Shown here: positions 24,463 to 32,546 of the stretch, in pieces
How the letters are laid out: each line of letters opens with the position of its first letter
Position numbering within the stretch: the stretch's first letter is position 1
From: JASJHI01 sp965371355
GTDB lineage: Bacteria > Actinomycetota > Acidimicrobiia > Acidimicrobiales > Ilumatobacteraceae
DNA length: 49,482 nt
Assembly: GCA_965371355.1 (NCBI GenBank)
Contig: CBDUYD010000002.1
Location: 1-49,482 of the forward strand
Reading direction: 5' to 3'
Position numbers and translations under genes: made by a program
The notes under the pieces: model-generated
What the model was told of the DNA's origin: nothing
Database searches by the model: none
The model's input: only the letters and a program-made list of their open reading frames with translations

Positions 24463-25172
24463 TCTCGACCTCGACCGCCGACGGCCGGTCCGAGTCGTCA
24501 AGACGATTGGCCGACCAGCTCGCACGGTGCTCCTTGACGATCGCCCGGCTGTTCGCACGAGGGGCACGACTCTGGTGCGTTGCGCCGGGGCGGACCGATC
24601 ATGCCATGCACGTTGCCGTCGAGTTCGTGCATCCCGTCATCGTGGGGAAGAGGGCGCTGCCGGCATCGGCGATCCTCGATCCTGATCCAACGGCTCGACT
24701 GCGTCGAGTCGTCGATCGCGGCGACATTGTCGTGTGCATCGGGCCGGGTGATGACCCGACGCTCGTCGACCTCACCCGACGATGTCCGGCGTGGGGCGTC
24801 GAGATCTTCTGGATCGGCTGGGGCCCGACCCCGCCGGCCGACAGCAGCGCCGTTCGTCTCTGGCTCGACGACGATGACAACGCCTCGGTGGTCCGCGCCT
24901 ACCACCTGCTCTGGGAGCTCACCCACGTTTGCTTCGAGCAACCCGACGTGCTGGGGTCGGCGGACGAAGACCTGCGAACAACCTGCACCGTGTGTGCCGA
25001 CGACCTGACGCTCGCCGAGGTGGCCGCGGTCGATCCCGACAAGGTGGTCGTGCGCACAGCGTCGGGCGTCACGACCGTCGACACGACGCTCATCGACCCC
25101 GTAGCGGTGGGCGATCTCATCCTTGTCCACGCCGGAACCGCCCTCCGCTCGCTCGACGGGATTCGGTCTTGA
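24459..25172 (+). CDS. SIS-like domain fused to a second HypC-like domain
   Basis: A 237-residue two-domain protein. Residues 1-165 resemble a sugar-isomerase (SIS) fold without clear catalytic residues (GARLWCVAPGRTDHAMHVAV, GDIVVCIGPGDDP). Residues 174-233 form a HypC-like barrel: C176-T-V-C179, VAAVDPDKVVVRTASG, then VAVGDLILVHAGTALRSLDG. It sits between hypC and the stand-alone SIS gene, with ATGA and TTGA couplings. The fusion links the SIS proteins to hydrogenase assembly. What the SIS half binds is unknown. Confidence 0.78.
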   Translation: MISTSTADGRSESSRRLADQLARCSLTIARLFARGARLWCVAPGRTDHAMHVAVEFVHPVIVGKRALPASAILDPDPTARLRRVVDRGDIVVCIGPGDDPTLVDLTRRCPAWGVEIFWIGWGPTPPADSSAVRLWLDDDDNASVVRAYHLLWELTHVCFEQPDVLGSADEDLRTTCTVCADDLTLAEVAAVDPDKVVVRTASGVTTVDTTLIDPVAVGDLILVHAGTALRSLDGIRS

Positions 25173-25822
25173 ACAAGACATCGTTTCTCTATCCCTTTCT
25201 CGAAGAGGGTGAGCGCGACCCGCAGACCCTGATGACCGAGCTCGCCCGGTCGGCGCACGAGAAGATGCTCGAGTCGCGCCGGCTCATCGATCGCTCGTTG
25301 ATCGACAACCGAGAGGTGCTCGAACGTGCCGCTGTCGCGATGGCGGTGCGCATGCGGGCCGGGGGAAGCGTGCTCACATTCGGAAACGGCGGCAGCGCCT
25401 GCGACGCGCTGGCGTTCGTGCGACAACTCGACGGCGTTGGCGGCATTGCCGCCGGGGCCCGGTCACTGGTGGCCGATCCGGCTGTTCTCAGCGCGTTGGG
25501 CAACGACCTCGGGGCCGAGCTGATGTTTTCCCGTCAGATCGAAGCCTTCGCACGATCGAGCGACATCGCGATGGCCTTCTCGACGAGCGGCCAGTCGGCC
25601 AACGTTCTCCGCGCTCTCGGTATTGCGCGACGACGGGGCATGCTCACGATCGCCTCTGCCGGTTACCAGGGCGGCAGCATGACCGAGAACGCCGACGTCG
25701 ATCATTGCATCGTCATCGGCTCCGACAGCGTCCACCGTGTGCAAGAGGCTCAAGCTCAACTCGCTTCGCGCCTCTGTACGCTGCTGGAGGTTCAGGTCAC
25801 GAGTACCGAGGAGCACCGGTGA
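25169..25822 (+). CDS. SIS-domain protein (GmhA/phosphoheptose isomerase-like)
   Basis: A 217-residue SIS protein. It has an N-terminal helix pair (RLIDRSLIDNREVLERAAVA), the phosphosugar loop FGNGGSACDALAFVRQL, and AFSTSGQSANVLRALGIARR, the Ser-rich site of GmhA-like enzymes. The TTG start overlaps the preceding stop as TTGA and yields the expected N-terminus; a longer frame upstream runs through the fusion gene and is rejected. GmhA-like genes occur in some actinobacterial hydrogenase operons, so a maturation role is more likely than heptose synthesis. Confidence 0.85.
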   Translation: MNKTSFLYPFLEEGERDPQTLMTELARSAHEKMLESRRLIDRSLIDNREVLERAAVAMAVRMRAGGSVLTFGNGGSACDALAFVRQLDGVGGIAAGARSLVADPAVLSALGNDLGAELMFSRQIEAFARSSDIAMAFSTSGQSANVLRALGIARRRGMLTIASAGYQGGSMTENADVDHCIVIGSDSVHRVQEAQAQLASRLCTLLEVQVTSTEEHR

Positions 25823-26943
25823 GGTTCGTCGACGAATTCCGGGATCCGGTCGCCGCCCGCGAGGTTCTCGCGGGGATCGAACAGCTCGCCGCCGACGGGT
25901 CGGTGAAGTTCATGGAGGTATGCGGGGGCCACACCCACGCCATCTATCGCCACGGCATCGAGCAGATACTTCCACGGGAGGTCGAACTGGTCCACGGCCC
26001 GGGCTGCCCAGTCTGTGTGATTCCCATGGGCCGGATCGACGATGCGATCGCTGTCGCTCAGACGCCGGGGCTGATCTTCACGACCTTCGGCGACATGATG
26101 CGCGTTCCGGGAAGTGGAGCCACACTGCTCCAGGCAAAAGCTCGCGGTGCCGATGTCCGCATGGTGTATTCACCGATGGACGCACTCGACATGGCCGATC
26201 AGCATCCCGATCGCGATGTCGTGTTCTTCGCCGTCGGCTTCGAGACGACCGCACCATCCACCGCTCTGACCTTGTTGGCGGCACGCGAGCGCAACATCAC
26301 GAACTTCAGCGTCTACTGCAACCACGTCACGATCATCCCCCCGGTGAAGGCCATCCTCGACAGCCCCGATCTTCGCCTCGACGGCTTCCTCGGACCCGGA
26401 CACGTCAGCACGGTCATCGGCACGCGTCCGTACCAGTTCATCCCCGAGCGCTACGGCATTCCCCTGGTGGCGACGGGCTTCGAGCCACTCGACATCTTGC
26501 AGAGCGTCTACATGTTGCTGGCGCAGCGCCGAGATGGCCGGTGCGAGATCGAGAACCAGTACAGCCGCGTCGTTACAGCTGAAGGCAACCCGAAGGCGCT
26601 CGAAGTCATGGCCGAAGTCTTCGAGCTGCGCGCCCACTTCGAATGGCGAGGCCTCGGATTCATCTCTCAAAGCGCGCTCAAGCTCCGCGAGGAGTTCGCC
26701 TCATGGGACGCCGAGTTGCGTTACACCGTGCCGGGCATCCGTGTCGCCGATCCCAAGGCCTGCCAGTGCGGTGAGGTGCTCAAGGGAGCGATCCGACCCT
26801 GGGAGTGCAAGGTGTTCGGCACCGCGTGTACGCCGGAAACACCCATCGGGACCTGCATGGTGTCGAGCGAGGGCGCGTGTGCCGCGTACTACAACTACGG
26901 TCGACTGGCCGGTCGCGACTCAATTCCGGTCCGAGCGGTGTGA
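25819..26943 (+). CDS. hypD: Hydrogenase maturation protein HypD
   Basis: HypD carries a [4Fe-4S] cluster and, with HypC, assembles the Fe(CN)2CO moiety. The conserved motifs are all visible: FMEVCGGHTHAIYRHG, HGPGCPVCVIP, FTTFGDMMRVPGS, AVGFETTAPSTA, and the C-terminal cluster ligands (ACQCGEVLKG, PWECKVFGTACTPETPIGTC). The GTG start overlaps the SIS stop (GTGA). At 374 residues it is complete. Confidence 0.97.
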   Translation: MRFVDEFRDPVAAREVLAGIEQLAADGSVKFMEVCGGHTHAIYRHGIEQILPREVELVHGPGCPVCVIPMGRIDDAIAVAQTPGLIFTTFGDMMRVPGSGATLLQAKARGADVRMVYSPMDALDMADQHPDRDVVFFAVGFETTAPSTALTLLAARERNITNFSVYCNHVTIIPPVKAILDSPDLRLDGFLGPGHVSTVIGTRPYQFIPERYGIPLVATGFEPLDILQSVYMLLAQRRDGRCEIENQYSRVVTAEGNPKALEVMAEVFELRAHFEWRGLGFISQSALKLREEFASWDAELRYTVPGIRVADPKACQCGEVLKGAIRPWECKVFGTACTPETPIGTCMVSSEGACAAYYNYGRLAGRDSIPVRAV

Positions 26944-28016
26944 GCGACGAGAAGAGACAGGCGATCTTCGAGCGGATCGAGAGGTTCCGCCGCCGACGCC
27001 CCCGTCTCGACGACGATGTCATCACGATGGCCCACGGTGCGGGCGGCAAGGCCAGTGAGGCCCTGCTCGATGCCGTGTTCCTCGACGCGTTCGACGACTC
27101 GGGGTTGCATCGTCGCGACGACGGCGCTGTCGTAGCGCCCGACGCCGGCTCGATCGTCATCAGTACCGACTCGTTCGTGGTCTCACCCTGGCGGTTTGCC
27201 GGCGGATCGATCGGGCATCTCGCCGTACACGGCACGGTGAACGACGTAGCCATGATGGGTGCTGTCCCCCGCTGGCTAACCGCGGCATTCGTGATCGAGG
27301 AGGGTTTCGCGATCGCCGACCTCCGAGAGGTCGTGGCCGACATGGCCTTCGCCGCCGAGCAGGCCGGAGTGGCGATCGTCGCCGGCGACACGAAGGTCGT
27401 CGAACGTGGAGCGGCCGACGGTCTCTATATCAACACCACGGGCATCGGGACCCGAGCGGATGAGCTGGTGCTCGGTGCCGAGCGCGTGAAGGTCGGCGAC
27501 AAGGTGCTGGTATCGGGCCTGATCGGCGATCATGGCATGGCGATCATGTTGGCCCGGGGCGGCCTGACCTTCGAGGCCGACATCCGTTCTGACACGGCGC
27601 CCCTCAACGACTTGGTGGCCACGGTGCTCGCAGCGGCGCCCGGAACGCGTTGGCTCCGTGATCCCACCCGGGGCGGTGTCGCCAGCTCGCTCAACGAGCT
27701 GGCGATCGCCTGTGACCTCGCGATCGAGCTGAACGAGGAGTCCCTGCCGATATCGCCCCCGACCGCGGGAGCATGCGAGTTGCTCGGCATCGACCCCCTG
27801 TACGTGGCCAACGAAGGCAAGGCAATCGTTGTCGTCGCTCCCGATGACGCAGCAGCCGCGCTCGAGGCGATGCGCGGTCATCCTCTCGGACTCGACGCCG
27901 CGATCATCGGTGAGGTCGTTGATGATCCGCCGGGCATGGTGCTACTGCGGACGCCGTTCGGCGGCACGCGAATCGTGGATCTTCTCGTCGGCGATCCGCT
28001 GCCGCGCATCTGCTGA
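26940..28016 (+). CDS. hypE: Hydrogenase maturation protein HypE
   Basis: HypE dehydrates the carbamoyl group on its C-terminal Cys to a thiocyanate, the source of the CN ligands. It has the AIR-synthase-like fold with MAHGAGGKASEALL, VISTDSFVVSP and GTVNDVAMMGAVP, and it ends in the obligatory PRIC. A 27-residue N-terminal extension precedes the usual start of the fold. The GTG start overlaps the hypD stop by four bases. At 358 residues it is complete. Confidence 0.97.
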   Translation: MSDEKRQAIFERIERFRRRRPRLDDDVITMAHGAGGKASEALLDAVFLDAFDDSGLHRRDDGAVVAPDAGSIVISTDSFVVSPWRFAGGSIGHLAVHGTVNDVAMMGAVPRWLTAAFVIEEGFAIADLREVVADMAFAAEQAGVAIVAGDTKVVERGAADGLYINTTGIGTRADELVLGAERVKVGDKVLVSGLIGDHGMAIMLARGGLTFEADIRSDTAPLNDLVATVLAAAPGTRWLRDPTRGGVASSLNELAIACDLAIELNEESLPISPPTAGACELLGIDPLYVANEGKAIVVVAPDDAAAALEAMRGHPLGLDAAIIGEVVDDPPGMVLLRTPFGGTRIVDLLVGDPLPRIC

Positions 28017-28173
28017 GCATCGCCGACGCCGAACGCTCGGGCCGGTGCGGAAATGTGTATCGCCTTCGCCGCGTTGCGCACGGCACGTCATCGTCTGTCT
28101 CGCGGCGGCAACGATCGTGACCGGCGGGCGTGAGCTACGCTCAGAGAAGTCGACCCACGGGGGAGGAGGTTCG
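28017..28173. promoter_or_regulatory. Intergenic region before PadR regulator 2
   Basis: About 155 bp after hypE. A strong ribosome-binding site (GGGAGGAGG) precedes the PadR ATG, so a promoter for that gene is likely. I see no copy of the 16-bp motif found in the two divergent regions. Confidence 0.4.
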
Positions 28174-28527
28174 ATGGCCGCGATCACGATCGGTGGTACC
28201 AGTAGTACGTGGATTCGCGCCTGCGTGCTCCTGCTGTTGGGGGAGCAGCCCGCGCACGGCTACGAACTCTTGCGGGACCTCGAACGGTTGGGTGCGCACG
28301 GGGTCGATTCCGGATCGCTGTACCGAGTACTCCGCCGAACCGAGCGAGACGGCCTCACACGGTCGCGCTGGGAGGCCGCCGAGTCGGGCCCACCCCGTCG
28401 CGTCTACGGACTGACGGCTACCGGCAGCCGTGTTCTCGCGGAGGTCGCGACCGAACTCGAACAGAGTCGACAACTGGTCAACCTCTTCCTCGATCGGTCC
28501 CGCGACCTGTCGGCGACCGTGCCGTAG
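28174..28527 (+). CDS. PadR-family transcriptional regulator 2
   Basis: A 117-residue PadR-type winged-helix protein: IRACVLLLLGEQPAHGYELL in the first helices, VDSGSLYRVLRRTERDGLTR as the recognition region and SGPPRRVYGLTATG as the wing. It is related to the PadR protein at 23.1 kb but clearly distinct. The two may form a cascade or respond to different signals. Its own promoter probably lies just upstream. Confidence 0.88.
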   Translation: MAAITIGGTSSTWIRACVLLLLGEQPAHGYELLRDLERLGAHGVDSGSLYRVLRRTERDGLTRSRWEAAESGPPRRVYGLTATGSRVLAEVATELEQSRQLVNLFLDRSRDLSATVP

Positions 28528-28545
28528 CGCTCGACCAGCACAGCG

Positions 28546-29538
28546 GTGACACCGGCATACGATCGGTACCTCGTGTCGTTCTCATCGGGATCCATCAGAC
28601 GTCACCGTCCCACTGCCAGAACCCCACGACGCTCTCTGCCCGACACATCCGTGCCAGGCGTGAATCGCACCGCTCGCCTACCCCGGCTCGCTCGTCTCAT
28701 CGACTACGAGAAGCTCACTCCGACCGGAACGATCAGGCTGCGTTTCGATGTCGTCGACGACGAGCCGTTCGACTTCGTTCCCGGCCAGTTCGTGGCCATC
28801 GACATGGACAGCACCCGCGATGGCTATCGCCGGAGTCCGTACTGCCTGTTGGATGGCTCGGAGGTCGGCCGCATCTTCGACGTCCTCGTTCGACGGGTCG
28901 AGATGGGCCCGGTGTCGATCTTCCTCGCGGATCTCGAGATCGGCGACGTCATCAGCTTCCGCGGCCCGAGCGGTCACTCGATGCTGGCGGTGGACGATCA
29001 CACCGAACTCGTGATGATCGCGACAGGAGTGGGCGTGAGCCCCTGCTATTGCCTCCTCCGGCGACTCCGAGCCATCGGCACGCAACGCAAGGTCCGGTTG
29101 TTCTGGGGTCTGCGCCTCGTCGCCGACATCTGCCTTGTGCCCGACCTCGACGCGATGGTTGGCGCCGGGTGGGACTTCGGCTACTCCATCACATTGTCGA
29201 GCACATTGTCGAGCCCGAACGACCGATGGCGCGGGCTACGGGGGCGCGTGACCGAGTCCGTACCACCGCTCCTCGAGACCCTTTCCAACGCGCACTTCTA
29301 TCTCGTCGGCAACGGTGAGATGATCGCAGAGCTGAGCCAGGCGCTGCAGAATCTCGGGGTCGGGCGCGAGCAGATCTACGAGGAGTCGTTCTTCAACCAC
29401 CGGTATCACCCCGACGAGGGGACCGTCGCCCGTATCGAGGACCGATTCGTCGCAACCGACATCGATCGACCGATCGAACGGCTCGAGCGTGAATTGGGTC
29501 GGTTCAGATCGAGTGGCGACGCATCGGGGTCGCGCTAA
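28546..29538 (+). CDS. FAD/NAD(P)-binding oxidoreductase, ferredoxin reductase-like
   Basis: A flavoprotein of the ferredoxin-NADP reductase class. It has a beta-barrel FAD domain (FVPGQFVAIDMDSTRDGYRR, then SPYCLLDG as the flavin site) and a nucleotide domain starting MIATGVGVSPCYCLLRRL and closing FYLVGNGEMIAELSQALQNL. No Fe-S or heme domain is fused. The annotated GTG gives 330 residues, but the first 35 are Arg/Ser/Pro-rich; GTG at 28651 is an equally good start. The stop overlaps the convergent ATPase stop by three bases. It might link hydrogenase electrons to NAD(P), which is inference from position. Confidence 0.8.
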   Translation: MTPAYDRYLVSFSSGSIRRHRPTARTPRRSLPDTSVPGVNRTARLPRLARLIDYEKLTPTGTIRLRFDVVDDEPFDFVPGQFVAIDMDSTRDGYRRSPYCLLDGSEVGRIFDVLVRRVEMGPVSIFLADLEIGDVISFRGPSGHSMLAVDDHTELVMIATGVGVSPCYCLLRRLRAIGTQRKVRLFWGLRLVADICLVPDLDAMVGAGWDFGYSITLSSTLSSPNDRWRGLRGRVTESVPPLLETLSNAHFYLVGNGEMIAELSQALQNLGVGREQIYEESFFNHRYHPDEGTVARIEDRFVATDIDRPIERLERELGRFRSSGDASGSR

Positions 29539-30272
29539 CCGACAAGATCTGCGAGCGTCGAGATCGCGAGTACCGCCGGAGAGCTGGGCGCGTGATCCAT
29601 CAACGCGATGCCGGCCCGATCAGCGTCGAACACCGCCGCATCGCTGGGGACGACGACCATCTCCACATCACCCAGGGTCATGCGTACGAGGGCGACGTCG
29701 TCGTCGACGCGTTCGACCTTGTTGACGACGACGACGACGCGACCCTGGTGTTTCTCGCGAGCAATCTCCACAGCTCGCCGTCCGACATCGAGCGATCGCG
29801 GGGTCGGCTCGACGACGATCAGGGTGAAGTCGATCTGGGAGTCCTCGAGCCGAGACATCGTGCCGATACCGGCCTCGAGGTCGGCTATCACAATCGACTC
29901 ACCAAATTCACCGGAGCTGAGCAACTGCTCAGCGGACAGGCCGCATCAAGGTCAACCGGGATCGGGATTCTCGATCCGAGTGATCACAGCCAGCCGCACA
30001 TCATCGGGCGCCGCGGTGCCGAATCTGTCGAGAATCTCGTTCCAGTTGACGGCGTGCTCGACGTCGTCGTCGTCATCGTCGTCGAGTTGGTCACGGAGGC
30101 TAAGGAGGCGTTCTGTCTCGAGATCGCCGACGCCGAGGGAGATTCCCAGATTGGGATTCGTGTCGCAGTCGAGGGCGACCACGTCATGCCCCTTTCGTGC
30201 GAGTGTCCGGGCGAGCACGGCAGACGTGGTCGTCTTGCCCGATCCCCCCTTGCCAACAACCGCGATCTTCAT
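29535..30272 (-). CDS. Putative selenoprotein CooC/MinD-type ATPase, paralog 3 (U107-x-U109)
   Basis: The gene appears as two open frames in the same reading phase, separated only by two in-frame TGA codons (29952-29954 and 29946-29948). Read through, it gives a 245-residue CooC-like ATPase: Walker A GKGGSGKTT from residue 7, DCDTNPNLGISLG, ENPDPG-U107-P-U109-CGLSAEQLL, ADLEAGIGTMSR and VVNKVE. In the paralog at 23.4 kb the same positions are C107-x-C109. Both TGAs therefore replace precisely the metal-binding Cys pair, and everything around them is conserved. A hairpin follows at SECIS distance. SelD, itself Sec-type, is encoded in this window. It is coupled by ATGA to paralog 4. The alternative, a pseudogene with two nonsense mutations, is much less likely. 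Confidence 0.8.
29916..29933 (-). promoter_or_regulatory. Candidate bacterial SECIS hairpin in the U-x-U ATPase gene
   Basis: The mRNA can form GCTGAGC-AGTT-GCTCAGC, seven perfect pairs and a four-base loop with G at the second position. The loop starts 19 bases after the second TGA and 25 bases after the first. This fits known bacterial SECIS elements, which have a small apical loop with G in the first two positions about 16-37 bases downstream. Confidence 0.65.
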
Positions 30273-31042
30273 GGCGCCTCCCTGATCGGGTCAGCGTACA
30301 GTGCCCCAACGTGGTCGACGAGCGCATCCACCGCCTGGACGAATGATCCATCGGGATCAGCATCAAGAGGCGCACGAGCAAGCCGATCGCCGTCCATGAT
30401 CTGCCCAGACAACGGCATCACGGCCACCACCGGCCGATCGAGTCGGGACGAGATGCGTTTCACGTCGTCGTCGTCCTGCACCTTGTTGGCGACGACGAGG
30501 ATGGTGGTCGGACCCCAATCAGCGTCGGCAAGCCGAAGGAGCCGACGGGCTGAATGGATCGACTTCGCTGTTGGTTCCGTCACCAGCAGCACGCATTCGG
30601 CGTAACTTGCCCACCCGAACATGGCCTGGCGTGTGCCGCCGGGCAGATCGCCGACGAGATGCCACGCATCGGCATCGACTCCCTTGACGGTCTCGCTCCA
30701 GGCGAACTGTGCTCGCTGGATCGTGGCGATGTGGCCGGAGGTGTTGCCGAACTGGAGGTACCGCACTCCGTCGGGGCTCGTCACTGCGTAGCGCTCGATG
30801 ACCGTCGCAGGATCGAGTCCCGGTGCGAGGACGAACCGCGGCCCGTCCTCGGGGCCTTCGACGACCGCGTCGTCCGGAATCGGTCGGTCATCGACGTCGA
30901 TACCCAACGAGTACGACATTCCCGGTAGCGGATCGGAATCGACAGCGAGTACGGGCTCGCCCCGGCGCGCGAGCAGGCGGGCAAACGTGCCTGCGATCGT
31001 CGACTTACCCGAGCCGCCCTTGCCGACGAACGCGACTCTCAT
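30269..31042 (-). CDS. CooC/MinD-type P-loop ATPase, paralog 4 (no C-x-C)
   Basis: A 257-residue ATPase with Walker A GKGGSGKST from residue 7 and VVANKVQ near the C-terminal half. It differs from the other three paralogs: DSDPLPGMSYSLG replaces DxDxNPNLGISLG, and the C-x-C region reads QFGNTSGHIATIQRAQFAWS without Cys. It is probably a divergent partner of the downstream U-x-U ATPase, with which it is translationally coupled. The two could form a heterodimer with only one metal-binding partner. Function inferred from family and context. Confidence 0.82.
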   Translation of the reverse strand: MRVAFVGKGGSGKSTIAGTFARLLARRGEPVLAVDSDPLPGMSYSLGIDVDDRPIPDDAVVEGPEDGPRFVLAPGLDPATVIERYAVTSPDGVRYLQFGNTSGHIATIQRAQFAWSETVKGVDADAWHLVGDLPGGTRQAMFGWASYAECVLLVTEPTAKSIHSARRLLRLADADWGPTTILVVANKVQDDDDVKRISSRLDRPVVAVMPLSGQIMDGDRLARAPLDADPDGSFVQAVDALVDHVGALYADPIREAP

Positions 31043-31298
31043 GCGGCGTTGCTACCAACGTTGGGCATACGCCGAACATCGGATCTGGGCGACACGATCA
31101 CAACGTTCTCGGACTGTCGACAGATCCACCGAACCCAGAACGCCACGGGCACCGAGCCTAATCGGGGTTGGCGCGCCCAGCTGTTGCCTCGACGATCGCT
31201 GGCTACCCAGGACGCCCGTTCCAGACTCTCCACCAACCACCCTGAGTCAGAGCGGTACGCGCGAAGAGCTCACGGATTCGAGGTCGTGGCCGTTCCCC
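31043..31298. promoter_or_regulatory. Upstream region of the CooC 3/4 pair
   Basis: About 255 bp between the ATPase pair start and the DUF3179 3' flank. It should contain the promoter of the ATPase pair. The palindrome TGTCGACA (31115-31122) recurs here and is shared with the candidate operator at 11498-11505. Otherwise I see no gene or RNA. Confidence 0.4.
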
Positions 31299-31451
31299 AC
31301 CCGGATCACGACTGAACCGCGGGCAACTCGTGAGGATCTTGCGCACCCAGCACGCAACATCCTCACGAGAACGGGGGCCGGATGGCGACGTCGGGGAAGG
31401 CGCCGACGATCGCGAACCAGAACGAGGTGCGAGCGGGTAGAGCCGCGCCGA
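31299..31451. repeat. Right copy of the DUF3179 end/flank direct repeat
   Basis: Near-identical and in the same orientation as bases 10-162 at the left edge. A second matching block at 32431-32460 corresponds to bases 162-191. Together they show that the left edge is a deleted copy of this gene. Confidence 0.85.
31330..31366. terminator. Hairpin terminator of the DUF3179 gene
   Basis: Inverted repeat GTGAGGATcTTGCG / CGCAAcATCCTCAC with one mismatch and a short loop. It overlaps the stop codon of the DUF3179 gene and lies between it and the upstream region of the ATPase pair, so it could insulate both sides. Confidence 0.6.
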
Positions 31452-32460
31452 CGGAACCGTCGCCCTCCAACTCGAATACGTTGGCCCCCTCTTCGTGGGG
31501 CACGACACGGATCGCAGTTCCGGCGACCTCGTCGTCGATCGGACCGTCGAGGCGCTCGACCGGGTAGGCGATGACCTGCCCGCCGATCTCGACGGCGACG
31601 ACGAGTTCGGACGGGAGCAGCCGATCGTCGCGGGCCGCCTCGCCGACGGGAAACGCGAACTGGCCCGAGTCGAGGAACTCGTCGTAGGTGGCGAAGGAAT
31701 CCCGCTCGTAGCTGCGGGTGAAGCCGGTCTCCCTCGTGAGGACCCGTGTGTCGGGGTGCCGCCCGGTCCAGTCCCGCCATGTGGCCATCTCCGACGGAAG
31801 CGTCTTCAGCTCGGTGCCGGTCAGCGGGCCGACGATCGCGGTGCCGCGCACCTGCCACCAGTACGAACCGGTCTGGCGATCGACCATCACCAGGTCGGAC
31901 TCGTGGAGCGCGCTCGTGTTCGAGAACGCCAACAGGTCGCCGTCGATCCTCCGGTCGTAGACGATCGCGCTGCGGCACAGTGGGCAGTAACTGATCAACA
32001 CGGGCACGCCGTCGATCTCGTCGTTGACGATCTCGTGAGAATTGAGGATCTTGATCGGGTAGGCATAGGCGTCGGTCCCCGACGAATAGCCGAGCACGAG
32101 GTCGTCCGGGTCGAGCCACTCCCCCTGCGACGCGTCGCCGTAGACCGGTCGATCGATCGGTGGTATCGCGTCGAGCAGACGGGCACGCAGTTCGGGGGTC
32201 GAGTCGGGCAGCGCGACCGAACCACCATCGAAGGTGTCGAACACGATCTCGGCGAGCGGCACGCTGTGCTCGGTGAGGTCGACGTCGGGCGGGATCTCGA
32301 TCACCGGCGACCCATCCAGCGGCGACCCATCGCCGACCGCCGTGTCCACAACCGTGTCCGCGTCGGAGGCGGTGTCGCCATCGAGGGCGCTGTCACGGTC
32401 GACCGAACACGACACGACCAGGAGGCACGCACCAACCGTCGCCGCCAGCCAGCGTGCCAT
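31363..32460 (-). CDS. DUF3179-domain lipoprotein
   Basis: A 365-residue exported protein. The signal peptide ends in a lipobox (LLVVSC, lipidated C18), followed by an acidic Asp/Ser/Thr-rich linker. The DUF3179 domain fills the rest: IPPIDRPVYGDA, VLISYCPLCRSAIVYDRRI, LVMVDRQTGSYWWQVRGTAI, and a C-terminal SFWFAIVGAFPD. The CPLC pair (in YCPLCRSA) suggests metal or thiol chemistry, but the family function is unknown to me. An internally deleted copy lies at the left edge of the window. Confidence 0.88.
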   Translation of the reverse strand: MARWLAATVGACLLVVSCSVDRDSALDGDTASDADTVVDTAVGDGSPLDGSPVIEIPPDVDLTEHSVPLAEIVFDTFDGGSVALPDSTPELRARLLDAIPPIDRPVYGDASQGEWLDPDDLVLGYSSGTDAYAYPIKILNSHEIVNDEIDGVPVLISYCPLCRSAIVYDRRIDGDLLAFSNTSALHESDLVMVDRQTGSYWWQVRGTAIVGPLTGTELKTLPSEMATWRDWTGRHPDTRVLTRETGFTRSYERDSFATYDEFLDSGQFAFPVGEAARDDRLLPSELVVAVEIGGQVIAYPVERLDGPIDDEVAGTAIRVVPHEEGANVFELEGDGSVGAALPARTSFWFAIVGAFPDVAIRPPFS

Positions 32461-32546
32461 GCCGCGGAAACCCCGACGCGTTCACGCCGTATTCCGCGGC
32501 GCCGCCGCCCTTCCGTCGCCACCGAGCCGGTGCAGGCACCGCGCAC

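Noticed and set aside
24929..25168. N-terminal extension of the SIS protein
   Set aside because: It overlaps the SIS-HypC fusion gene in another frame; the TTG start with TTGA coupling gives the expected SIS N-terminus.
29535..30272. Two separate genes or a frameshifted pseudogene at the CooC 3 locus
   Set aside because: The two ORFs are in the same phase, so there is no frameshift. The only interruptions are the two TGAs at the metal-motif positions, and the C-terminal half alone would lack the P-loop.
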